DNA of 15,023 nt, taken from positions 19,197 through 34,219 of the forward strand of contig DJIP01000321.1 of assembly GCA_002433675.1 (NCBI GenBank), given 5' to 3'. Below, one piece after another: positions 8,434-14,707 of the stretch. The stretch is from Halomonas halophila (GTDB lineage Bacteria; Pseudomonadota; Gammaproteobacteria; Pseudomonadales; Halomonadaceae). Below the pieces are notes generated by a model that made no database searches, was not told the origin of the DNA, and saw only the letters and a program-made list of their open reading frames with translations. The position numbers and the translations under genes are program-made. Every line of letters begins with the position of its first letter. Within the stretch, counting starts at the first letter, position 1.

Positions 8434-9087
8434 TCACTTGTGGTCACTCTTGCGCACCAGGTAGTCACCCAGGCTCTGGAAGGCCTGGACCATGACCACC
8501 AGGATGGCAACGGTGATCAGCATGATGGTCGGGTTGAAGCGGTTGTAGCCGTAGCGAATGCCCAGGTCGCCGAGGCCGCCGCCGCCCACTGCGCCGGCCA
8601 TGGCCGAATAGCTGACCAGGGTCACCGCGGTGACGGTCAGGGCGGTGAAGATGCCCCCGCGGGCCTCCGGCAGCAGCACCTTGGTGATGATCTGCCAGGG
8701 AGTGGCGCCCATGGACTGTGCGGCCTCCACCAGGCCTGGCGAAATCTCGTTCAGTGCGCCCTCGACCAGTCGTGCGATAAACGGAATGGCGGCGATGGTC
8801 AGCGGCACGGCGGCGGCGTTGGTGCCGATGGACGATCCCACCAGCATGCGCGTGAACGGAATGATCGCCACCATCAGGATGATGAAGGGGATCGAGCGGC
8901 CGATATTGGTGATGATGCCGAGGACCGACTGCAACACCGGCTGGGCCAGGATCTGGCCTGGGCGGGTGACGTACAGGAGCACACCCAGAGGGATGCCGAC
9001 CAGGGCCGCGATCACGCCGGACACCGCCACCATATAGAGAGTGTCGAGGGTGGCTTCGAGGATGAGGTTAAACATCGCGCTGGACAT
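8434..9087 (-). CDS. metI: Methionine ABC transporter permease
   Basis: 217 residues, the same length as E. coli MetI. It is the inner-membrane channel of the MetNIQ importer and works as a dimer with two MetN subunits. About five hydrophobic segments are visible. The cytoplasmic EAA coupling motif reads VEAAQSMGATPWQII (about residues 120-134), and the conserved SAMAGAVGGGGLGDLGIRYGY follows (about 161-181). The start codon lies 20 nt inside the end of metN, so the two are translationally coupled. The next gene, metQ, follows on the same strand. Confidence 0.96.
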   Translation of the reverse strand: MSSAMFNLILEATLDTLYMVAVSGVIAALVGIPLGVLLYVTRPGQILAQPVLQSVLGIITNIGRSIPFIILMVAIIPFTRMLVGSSIGTNAAAVPLTIAAIPFIARLVEGALNEISPGLVEAAQSMGATPWQIITKVLLPEARGGIFTALTVTAVTLVSYSAMAGAVGGGGLGDLGIRYGYNRFNPTIMLITVAILVVMVQAFQSLGDYLVRKSDHK

Positions 9088-10111
9088 GGCCGAGCACCTC
9101 CACTGTCAGGTCGTGAGATTGCAGGTAGGTGAGGGCGCGCCGGGTGTCCTCGGCGTCCCCCATCAGTTCGGCGATCATCAGGCCCAGGGTCCGCTCCTGA
9201 ATGGACTCGACCTTGGCCTGCAGAATGCTGACGTCCACGCCGCACTCTCGGGCCAGTCGCGAGATCAGCGGGGTGGATACGGCATCGCCGGAAAACGCCA
9301 GGCGTACCACTGGATGCGAGTTCGGCCCAGGTGTCTGCTCGAGGCGCTCGATCAGTTCTCTGGGCGGTTCGAGCTCGAGGAATTCGTTGAGGAAGTCGCG
9401 GCCGAGCTGGGTGCGCGGCGCGGTGAAGAAGTCGCCGACATCGGCTTCCTCGACCAGTCTGCCGCCGGAGATCAGGCTGACGCGATGGCAGATCGACTTG
9501 ACCACCTCCATCTCGTGGGTGATCAGCAGAATGGTCAGCCCGAGCTTCTGGTTGATGTCCTTGAGCAGTTCGAGGATCGAGGCAGTGGTGTGGGGATCCA
9601 GCGCCGAGGTGGCCTCGTCGCACAGCAGGACTTGAGGGCGACTGGCCAGGGCGCGGGCGATGGCTACGCGCTGCTTCTGGCCACCCGACAGCTGTGCCGG
9701 ATACTGCTGGGCCTTGTCGGCCAGGCCGACCAGTTCCAGCAGCGGAGTGACACGCTTGGCGATCTCGTCGCGCTTGACGCCCATCAGTTCCAGCGGCAGC
9801 GCGACGTTGGCAAATACCGTGCGCGAGGTCAGCAGGTTGAAGTGCTGGAAGATCATGCCGATACGATGGCGCGCCTGATTGAGGGCGGGGCCGGAGAGGC
9901 TGGTCAACGTCTGGCCATCCACCTCCACGGTGCCGGAGGTAGGCCGCTCGAGCAGGTTGACGCAGCGGATCAGCGTCGACTTGCCGGCGCCGGACAGGCC
10001 GATGACGCCGTGAATCTGTCCCTGGGGCACGTGCAGGTCGACGTCGGTCAGCGCCTTGACGGCGCGTGAGCCGGCACCAAAGGTCTTGGAAAGGTTGGTC
10101 AGTCGTATCAT
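9068..10111 (-). CDS. metN: Methionine ABC transporter ATP-binding protein
   Basis: 347 residues from the chosen start (E. coli MetN has 343). It hydrolyses ATP to power methionine uptake through MetI. Visible motifs are Walker A GLSGAGKST (38-46), Q-loop Gln89, signature LSGGQ (141-145), Walker B VLLCDE (161-166) and H-loop His199. The last 80 or so residues match the NIL/ACT-like regulatory domain, which in E. coli MetN binds methionine and inhibits transport. The frame is open to a GTG at 10186, but that codon lies inside the terminator stem of the leader, so the ATG at 10111 (MIRLTNLSKTFG, the family start) is preferred. The Shine-Dalgarno is weak. It is the first gene of metNIQ, and expression appears to be controlled by a SAM-II riboswitch and terminator upstream. 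Confidence 0.96.
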   Translation of the reverse strand: MIRLTNLSKTFGAGSRAVKALTDVDLHVPQGQIHGVIGLSGAGKSTLIRCVNLLERPTSGTVEVDGQTLTSLSGPALNQARHRIGMIFQHFNLLTSRTVFANVALPLELMGVKRDEIAKRVTPLLELVGLADKAQQYPAQLSGGQKQRVAIARALASRPQVLLCDEATSALDPHTTASILELLKDINQKLGLTILLITHEMEVVKSICHRVSLISGGRLVEEADVGDFFTAPRTQLGRDFLNEFLELEPPRELIERLEQTPGPNSHPVVRLAFSGDAVSTPLISRLARECGVDVSILQAKVESIQERTLGLMIAELMGDAEDTRRALTYLQSHDLTVEVLGHVQRDV

Positions 10112-10170
10112 CTCAGCTACCGGGTGGGCACCGAGGGACCTGGGCGGGCAAGAGAACGGCAAAGGGCAGA

Positions 10171-10200
10171 CATAAAAAAAGGCCACCCTGACGGGTGGCC
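10171..10200 (-). terminator. Leader terminator/attenuator upstream of metN
   Basis: On the minus strand GGCCACCC (10200-10193) pairs with GGGTGGCC (10188-10181) around GTCA and is followed by seven T residues. It lies 60 bp before the metN start codon and 16 bp after the SAM-II aptamer, so it is best read as the expression platform rather than the end of a gene. Confidence 0.88.
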
Positions 10201-10216
10201 ATCAACGCTGGACACA

Positions 10217-10298
10217 CCCTTTTAGCTGCACTTCATGCACCGACGCCTTGTGAGCGTCGCGGCACGGGCGCCCGCAATCCGGGTACAAATCGGCGCCT
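10217..10298 (-). ncRNA. SAM-II riboswitch with an inserted hairpin, metNIQ leader
   Basis: Read on the minus strand, stem P1 is GGCGCC (10297-10292) with GGCGCC (10272-10267). Its loop reads GATTTGTACCCGGATTGCG, matching the SAM-II loop pattern GAUUU...CC...UUGC. The distal strand GCTAAAAGGG (10226-10217) matches the SAM-II GCUAAAnAGGG end. Pseudoknot pairing is possible between loop TTGC (10277-10274) and GCAG (10228-10225), and between loop CCC and the 3' GGG. Canonical SAM-II places the distal strand a short way after P1; here a 6-bp hairpin, CGACGC (10259-10254) / GCGTCG (10246-10241), is inserted. SAM binding should lower expression of methionine uptake. Known homologues sit mostly in Alphaproteobacteria; I matched this by recalled consensus, not by covariance-model search. 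Confidence 0.85.
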
Positions 10299-10314
10299 AA
10301 AAATGTAGCGGGCA

Positions 10315-10343
10315 AGGATAGGGCGAGCGAAGGACCCTGTCAA
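10315..10343 (-). promoter_or_regulatory. Promoter of the metNIQ operon
   Basis: On the minus strand a perfect -35 TTGACA (10343-10338), a 17-bp spacer and -10 TATCCT (10320-10315) predict a start near 10308. That is about 10 nt before the riboswitch stem P1, so the aptamer forms the very 5' end of the transcript. Confidence 0.8.
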
Positions 10344-10455
10344 TCGTTTACGCATAGCTACTGGCAAGGTCTTTTGAGGTATGCGCCACGCCGTAGTGGA
10401 TCCGCCCGCCGGAGGCCGTGACGGGCGATAGGTTTTCTGAACAATGGCGCAAGCG

Positions 10456-10484
10456 TGGACCTTTGGAGGCGCGGCTTCTAGACT
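10456..10484 (+). promoter_or_regulatory. Candidate promoter of the riboflavin synthase gene
   Basis: TGGACC (10456-10461), 17 bp, TAGACT (10479-10484): four of six matches in each hexamer. Its position, about 35 bp before the start codon after allowing for the transcription start, is suitable. No FMN riboswitch sequence is visible upstream. Confidence 0.4.
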
Positions 10485-10526
10485 GGGCCGGTTCGGGGAA
10501 AGCCCCGTGATGGCAAGGAGACAAAG

Positions 10527-11147
10527 ATGTTCACCGGTATCGTGCAGGGCACCGCCGAGGTGGTCGAGATCAAGGAGGCCGAGGCGTTTCGCAGTCATCT
10601 GGTGCGGATGCCGCCTCACCTGTGTGGTGGCTTGGAGCTTGGTGCATCGGTGGCCCACAATGGGGTCTGCCTGACCGTCACCGAGATCGACGGGGATCTG
10701 GTCAGCTTCGACCTGATGCGCGAAACCCTGCGTGTCACCAACCTCGGAGGCCTGAGCGTCGGTGATCGCGTCAACGTCGAGCGGGCGGCGCGCTTCGGTG
10801 ACGAGATCGGCGGGCACGCCATGTCCGGTCATGTCATGGGGCAGGCGGAACTGACGGAACTCGACGAGGCGCCCAACAACCGTCGCCTGTGGTTCCAGTT
10901 GCCGCCAGGGCTTGAGCGCTTCGTCTTTGCCAAGGGCTACATCGGCGTGGACGGCATCAGCCTGACCATCGGCGAGTTGCGCAACGATGCCCGGGGGGTG
11001 GCCTTCTGCGTCGACCTGATCCCGGAGACGCTGGCTCGAACCACACTGGCCGACCGTCGCCCGGGAGACAGGGTCAACCTCGAGATCGATCCGCAGACCC
11101 AGGCCATCGTCGAGACGGTGGAGCGGGTCATGGCGGCCAGGAACTGA
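10527..11147 (+). CDS. ribE: Riboflavin synthase, alpha subunit type
   Basis: 206 residues (called ribC in E. coli, 213 residues). It dismutates two 6,7-dimethyl-8-ribityllumazine molecules to riboflavin and a pyrimidinedione. Two tandem lumazine-binding barrels are visible. The first starts MFTGIVQG and has HNGVCLTVTEI (44-54) with conserved Cys48. The second carries GHAMSGHVMG (96-105) and KGYIGVDGISLTIG (136-149), ending with IPETLARTTL. The start is set by the conserved MFTGIV terminus and the AAGGAG Shine-Dalgarno at 10515-10520. It stands alone, divergent from metNIQ, without the other riboflavin genes. Confidence 0.96.
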   Translation: MFTGIVQGTAEVVEIKEAEAFRSHLVRMPPHLCGGLELGASVAHNGVCLTVTEIDGDLVSFDLMRETLRVTNLGGLSVGDRVNVERAARFGDEIGGHAMSGHVMGQAELTELDEAPNNRRLWFQLPPGLERFVFAKGYIGVDGISLTIGELRNDARGVAFCVDLIPETLARTTLADRRPGDRVNLEIDPQTQAIVETVERVMAARN

Positions 11148-11277
11148 GCCTCGACCAGGACCAGGCCCCATCGCGACGAGACGGCGACTGCATGCCGTTG
11201 TGGCCAACTCCCATAGCTTTGTGCCGCAGCGCCCGGACGGGCGTCGGCGGTGGTCTCCCTCGCTTGAGAAGCTGCTA

Positions 11278-11306
11278 ACTTAACCGGATGTAACATTCCT
11301 TTAAGT
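11278..11306. promoter_or_regulatory. Inverted repeat upstream of the cytochrome P460 gene
   Basis: ACTTAA (11278-11283) and TTAAGT (11301-11306) form a 6-bp dyad with a 17-bp spacer, 30-58 bp before the start codon. It is notably AT-rich against its surroundings. It may be a regulator site or part of the promoter; it does not match an FNR or Dnr box. Confidence 0.35.
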
Positions 11307-11335
11307 GCACCGACCGTGATCAGCGAGGGACTACC

Positions 11336-11893
11336 ATGAAAATGACAGCCAAGGCATTGGCGACAGGCGTGTGCGCCGCAGCGGCGTTGGGAATTGCCAC
11401 GGCTGCCGTGGCCCAGGATCTGTCTCCCTGGGTGGACAGCGAGGGTACCATCTCCTTGCCGGATAACTTCCGCACCGAGATGGCGCATCTGGGCTCCTGG
11501 TTCGTGCCCGAAGGGGACGCCAGTGGCTTTCATAACGTCTATACCGAGCCCGAGAGCGTCGCGTCCTTCCGCGAGAATGGGGTCTTCCCCGACGGCGCTG
11601 TGCTGGTCAAGGAGTTGCGTGCACACAGCACCGGCGACTACACCACCGGCGCCGGTGTGAGCTACGAGAACGAGACGATCAAGCAGTGGTTCGTGATGGT
11701 CAAGGACTCCACCGACCGCTTTGCCGACAGTAATGGCAGTTGGGGTGACGGCTGGGGTTGGGCGCTGTTCAAGACCGATGATCCTTCCACCAACGTTTCG
11801 GCCGACTACAAGGCCGACTGTCTTGGCTGTCATGTCCCGGCCCAGGACAAGGACTGGATCTATACCGAAGCCTATCCGATTCTGGTAGAGTAG
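11336..11893 (+). CDS. Secreted cytochrome P460 family c-type haem protein
   Basis: 185 residues. A signal peptide (about residues 1-26, ending AVAQ) directs export to the periplasm. The mature part fits the cytochrome P460 family: FHNVY (65-69), FPDGAVLVKELR (84-95), KQWFVMVKD (116-124), WGDGWGWALF (136-145), and a single c-type haem site CLGCH (162-166) near the C-terminus followed by DWIYTEAYPIL. Known relatives oxidise hydroxylamine or bind NO. The true P460 haem carries a lysine cross-link; Lys92 lies about 70 residues before the haem motif, near the expected position, but I cannot confirm it, so the protein may instead be a cytochrome c'-beta-like NO binder. GAGGGA at 11325-11330 is the Shine-Dalgarno. 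No nitrification or denitrification genes lie nearby. Confidence 0.85.
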   Translation: MKMTAKALATGVCAAAALGIATAAVAQDLSPWVDSEGTISLPDNFRTEMAHLGSWFVPEGDASGFHNVYTEPESVASFRENGVFPDGAVLVKELRAHSTGDYTTGAGVSYENETIKQWFVMVKDSTDRFADSNGSWGDGWGWALFKTDDPSTNVSADYKADCLGCHVPAQDKDWIYTEAYPILVE

Positions 11894-11913
11894 CGCGCCT
11901 TCGAGAGTCGCCG

Positions 11914-11957
11914 ACATCGGGCGCGGTACGGCGGACTCGCCGTACCGCGCCCGATGT
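11914..11957 (+). terminator. Long perfect hairpin after the cytochrome P460 gene
   Basis: Two 20-bp arms (11914-11933 and 11938-11957) are perfectly complementary around a 4-nt loop, starting 21 bases after the stop codon. Only GCGTTT follows, so the U tract is poor. It probably terminates or protects the transcript; the arm length is unusual. Confidence 0.65.
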
Positions 11958-12211
11958 GCGTTTGGCCCCGGCCGATCGTCGAGGGCTGGGATGCCGCTTT
12001 ATGGGGCGGGCAGCCTTGCTTGACGTGGTGGCGCTGGAGGTCGCGCTGATAGCGCTGCGTGCTCCCTGTGCGTTGGCTAGGTTGTGCAGGATCGTCGTGA
12101 TTCCCTGGACGGCCTGCTATATGGTGTCACTAGTCGCAGGGTGGCAGGGCGCGTTCGGCGAACTCTCGTCCTGGACACTCCCCTATTGACTCCACGTGCA
12201 GGACCCAGCGC
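11958..12211. other. Intergenic region before the purine permease gene
   Basis: This gap contains no convincing gene. Small open frames on either strand lack a ribosome binding site and family resemblance. The permease promoter should be here, but I see no strong -35/-10 pair, only a TATATGG near 12119 with no matching -35. No purine riboswitch or PurR-type palindrome is evident. AGGA eight bases before 12212 is the permease Shine-Dalgarno. Confidence 0.5.
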
Positions 12212-13543
12212 ATGTCCAACCAGCAGCCTGAACCGAGTGCCGGCAAGAGCCCGCTCGATCGCTTCTTCAAGCTCAGTGAGCACCGCACTACCGTCAAGAC
12301 GGAGGTGATCGCCGGGATCACCACCTTCCTGACCATGGCGTACATTATCTTTGTCAACCCGAGCATCCTGTCCGAGGCGGGCATGGACTACGGGGCGGTC
12401 TTCGTGGCGACCTGTGTCGCCGCCGCGGTGGGCTGTCTGATAATGGGGCTGTGGGCCAACTATCCCATCGCCCTGGCACCAGGCATGGGTCTGAACGCCT
12501 TCTTTACCTACGGTGTGGTGCTGGGCATGGGCTACACCTGGGAGGCAGCGCTGGGAGCGGTGTTCCTGTCCGGTGTCACCTTCTTTCTGCTCAGTATCTT
12601 TCGTATTCGCGAGTGGATCATCAACTCGATTCCGCTCACCCTGAGGCTTGGCATCGCCGCCGGTATCGGCCTGTTTCTGGCCATGGTGGCGATGAAGAAT
12701 GCCGGCATCATCGTCGACAACCCGGCCACCCTGGTGTCGGTCGGAGACCTGTCCGAGCCTGCCCCGCTATATGCCCTGGCCGGCTTCTTCGTGATCACTG
12801 CGCTGGCCCATCTGCGCGTTACCGGGGCGGTGATGATCGGTATCCTGGGGGTGACCCTGGTGGCCATGCTGCTGGGCCACAATGAATTCGGCGGGGTGGT
12901 GTCGATGCCGCCATCGATCGCGCCGACCTTGATGTCCATGGACCTGGCCGGTGCCTTCGACGTGGCCATGATCAGCGTGGTCTTTGCCTTCCTGTTCGTC
13001 GATCTGTTCGACACCTCGGGCACCCTGGTGGGTGTCGCCCATCGCGGTGGCCTGCTCGACAAGGACGGCAAGCTGCCGCGCCTGGGCCGTGCGTTGATGG
13101 CGGACTCCACCGCCTCCATGGCCGGTGCTGCGCTCGGCACCTCGACCACCACCAGCTATGTGGAAAGCACCGCCGGCATCGCCGCCGGTGGGCGTACCGG
13201 TCTGACCGCCGTAGTGGTTGCGGTACTGTTTCTGGCGAGCCTGTTCTTCGCGCCGCTGGCGGGCTCCATTCCGGCCTATGCCACTGCGGGTGCGCTGCTG
13301 TACGTGGCGTCGCTGATGGCGGGAAGCCTCGCCCATGCCGACTGGGACGACGCCACCGAGGCGGCGCCGGTGTTGATCGCCGCCCTGGCCATGCCGCTCA
13401 CCTTCTCCATCGCCGAAGGTATCGCCTTCGGGTTCGTCAGCTACGTGGCGATCAAGGCCCTGTCCGGTCGCTTCAAGGACCTGAACGCCGCCGTGGTGAT
13501 CCTCGGTGTGCTGTTCGCGATCAAGATGATCTATCTCGATTGA
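12212..13543 (+). CDS. Purine base permease, NCS2 family, AzgA-like (adenine/guanine/hypoxanthine)
   Basis: 443 residues, polytopic inner-membrane protein with about 12 or more hydrophobic segments. It should import a purine base with protons. The start EVIAGITTFLTMAYIIFVNP (about 31-50) and GMGLNAFFTYGVVLGMG are hallmarks of the AzgA/COG2252 branch. FVDLFDTSGTLVGVA and the substrate-site stretch ALGTSTTTSYVESTAGIAAGGRTG follow in the second half. Family members include E. coli AdeP/AdeQ (adenine) and GhxP/GhxQ (guanine, hypoxanthine); I cannot decide the substrate from sequence. Its place ahead of apt and gpt supports purine salvage. A 133-bp gap with several hairpins separates it from apt. 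Confidence 0.9.
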   Translation: MSNQQPEPSAGKSPLDRFFKLSEHRTTVKTEVIAGITTFLTMAYIIFVNPSILSEAGMDYGAVFVATCVAAAVGCLIMGLWANYPIALAPGMGLNAFFTYGVVLGMGYTWEAALGAVFLSGVTFFLLSIFRIREWIINSIPLTLRLGIAAGIGLFLAMVAMKNAGIIVDNPATLVSVGDLSEPAPLYALAGFFVITALAHLRVTGAVMIGILGVTLVAMLLGHNEFGGVVSMPPSIAPTLMSMDLAGAFDVAMISVVFAFLFVDLFDTSGTLVGVAHRGGLLDKDGKLPRLGRALMADSTASMAGAALGTSTTTSYVESTAGIAAGGRTGLTAVVVAVLFLASLFFAPLAGSIPAYATAGALLYVASLMAGSLAHADWDDATEAAPVLIAALAMPLTFSIAEGIAFGFVSYVAIKALSGRFKDLNAAVVILGVLFAIKMIYLD

Positions 13544-13636
13544 GCCCATCGGGCTGACCGGGGCTGGCTGACCAGGACCGACTGAGCCGGCAGGTTGGCC
13601 AGCCCCGCCATGCGGCGCCGAGACAAGGCGCCGCAT
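13543..13636 (+). terminator. Three consecutive hairpins between the permease gene and apt
   Basis: Three dyads occur in a row: AGCCC/GGGCT (13543-13547 and 13551-13555), CGGGGCTGGC/GCCAGCCCCG (13559-13568 and 13598-13607, long loop) and ATGCGGCGCC/GGCGCCGCAT (13610-13619 and 13627-13636, 7-nt loop). No T tract directly follows. They may attenuate or process the transcript and lower apt-gpt expression relative to the permease. Confidence 0.4.
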
Positions 13637-13676
13637 GTGTAGTGCATTCTTCTTTCGACCCCTAGCGAGAACCGCC

Positions 13677-14222
13677 ATGAGTATCTACGGCGACTACATC
13701 AAGTCCGTCATTCGCACCGTTCCCGACTGGCCCCAGTCGGGTGTCAACTTTCGTGATATCACCCCGCTTCTGCAGAACAGTGCGGCCTTTCGCAAGCTGA
13801 TCGACAGCTTCGTGCACCGCTACCAGGAGATGGATCTGGACGCCATCGCCGCCATCGACGCCCGAGGTTTCATCGTCGGCGCGCCGGTGGCCTACGAGCT
13901 GGGCTGCAGTTTTGTGCCGGTACGCAAGAAGGGCAAGCTGCCGTTCAAGACCATCAGTCAGACCTACACCCTGGAATACGGCCAGGCCGAGGTGGAGCTG
14001 CACTCGGATGCCTTCCGCGATGGCGACCGTATTCTGGTGGTGGACGACCTGATTGCCACCGGTGGCACCATGCTGGCCGCCGCCGAACTGATCAGCCGCA
14101 GCGGGGGACATGTGGTGGAGACGTCGGCCATCGTCGATCTGCCGGACCTCGGCGGCTCCCAGAGAATCCGGGACGCTGGCCACAGCGTGTTCGCCGTGTG
14201 TTCCTTCACCGAGGACGAGTGA
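13677..14222 (+). CDS. apt: Adenine phosphoribosyltransferase
   Basis: 181 residues (E. coli Apt 183). It converts adenine and PRPP to AMP in the cytoplasm. The start at [19 protein letters not shown] is the family N-terminus; an ATG 14 codons upstream lies inside a hairpin and is rejected. Conserved parts are [11 protein letters not shown] (22-32), [16 protein letters not shown] (61-76), RKKGKLP (83-89) and the PRPP-binding [11 protein letters not shown] (121-131). The Shine-Dalgarno is weak. The stop codon lies three bases before the gpt start, so the two genes are almost certainly co-translated. Confidence 0.96.
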   Translation: MSIYGDYIKSVIRTVPDWPQSGVNFRDITPLLQNSAAFRKLIDSFVHRYQEMDLDAIAAIDARGFIVGAPVAYELGCSFVPVRKKGKLPFKTISQTYTLEYGQAEVELHSDAFRDGDRILVVDDLIATGGTMLAAAELISRSGGHVVETSAIVDLPDLGGSQRIRDAGHSVFAVCSFTEDE

Positions 14223-14225
14223 CCC

Positions 14226-14702
14226 ATGAGCAGTCAACGCTACCATCGCCATTTCGTGGTGTCCTGGGACCAGCTCCATCGCGACGTGCGCGAGCTGTGT
14301 CATCGCCTGATCGAGCGCGACACCAAGGGCATCATCGCGATCACCCGGGGTGGGCTGATTCCCGCCGCGCTGATCGCTCGAGAGCTCAATGTCCGCCTGA
14401 TCGACACCGTCTGCATCAAGAGCTACGACCATATGGAGCAGGACAGCCTCGAGGTGCTCAAGGGAGTGGATCACGACGGCGAAGGGTGGTTGCTGGTCGA
14501 TGACCTGGTGGATACCGGCAAGACCGCGCGCAAGGTGCGCGAGATGCTGCCCAAGGCGCACTTCGTGACCATCTACGCCAAGCCCGAGGGGCGTCCGCTG
14601 GTGGATCAGTACCTCACCGAGGTCGCCCAGGACTGCTGGATTCAGTTCCCCTGGGACATGGGGGTGGCCTACGTCGAACCCCTGGCGGACCAGCGACGGT
14701 GA
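14226..14702 (+). CDS. gpt: Xanthine(-guanine) phosphoribosyltransferase
   Basis: 158 residues (E. coli Gpt 152). It makes XMP, GMP and, less well, IMP from the free bases and PRPP at the inner face of the membrane. Family segments are [21 protein letters not shown] (35-55), TVCIKSYDH (61-69), the PRPP loop [12 protein letters not shown] (89-100), [18 protein letters not shown] (110-127) and the base-binding WIQFPWDMG (138-146). All are co-linear with the E. coli enzyme. The gene starts three bases after apt, and its stop TGA overlaps a possible GTG start of the uracil-DNA glycosylase gene, giving a tight apt-gpt-ung unit. Confidence 0.95.
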   Translation: MSSQRYHRHFVVSWDQLHRDVRELCHRLIERDTKGIIAITRGGLIPAALIARELNVRLIDTVCIKSYDHMEQDSLEVLKGVDHDGEGWLLVDDLVDTGKTARKVREMLPKAHFVTIYAKPEGRPLVDQYLTEVAQDCWIQFPWDMGVAYVEPLADQRR

Positions 14703-14707
14703 GCGAC

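Noticed and set aside
10112..10186. N-terminal extension of MetN from the GTG at 10186
   Set aside because: The GTG lies inside the leader terminator stem, and the extra 25 residues have no counterpart in MetN proteins.
10344..10526. FMN riboswitch upstream of riboflavin synthase
   Set aside because: The conserved RFN element segments are not visible, and the gap is mostly taken by two divergent promoters.
11229..11244. GCGCCC/GGGCGT hairpin after riboflavin synthase as a terminator
   Set aside because: Short stem with a wobble end and no T tract, about 80 bp from the stop codon; not distinguishable from chance at this GC content.
11956..12189. 77-codon plus-strand frame before the permease gene
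   Set aside because: It begins in or beside the P460 terminator hairpin, lacks a ribosome binding site and resembles no family I know.
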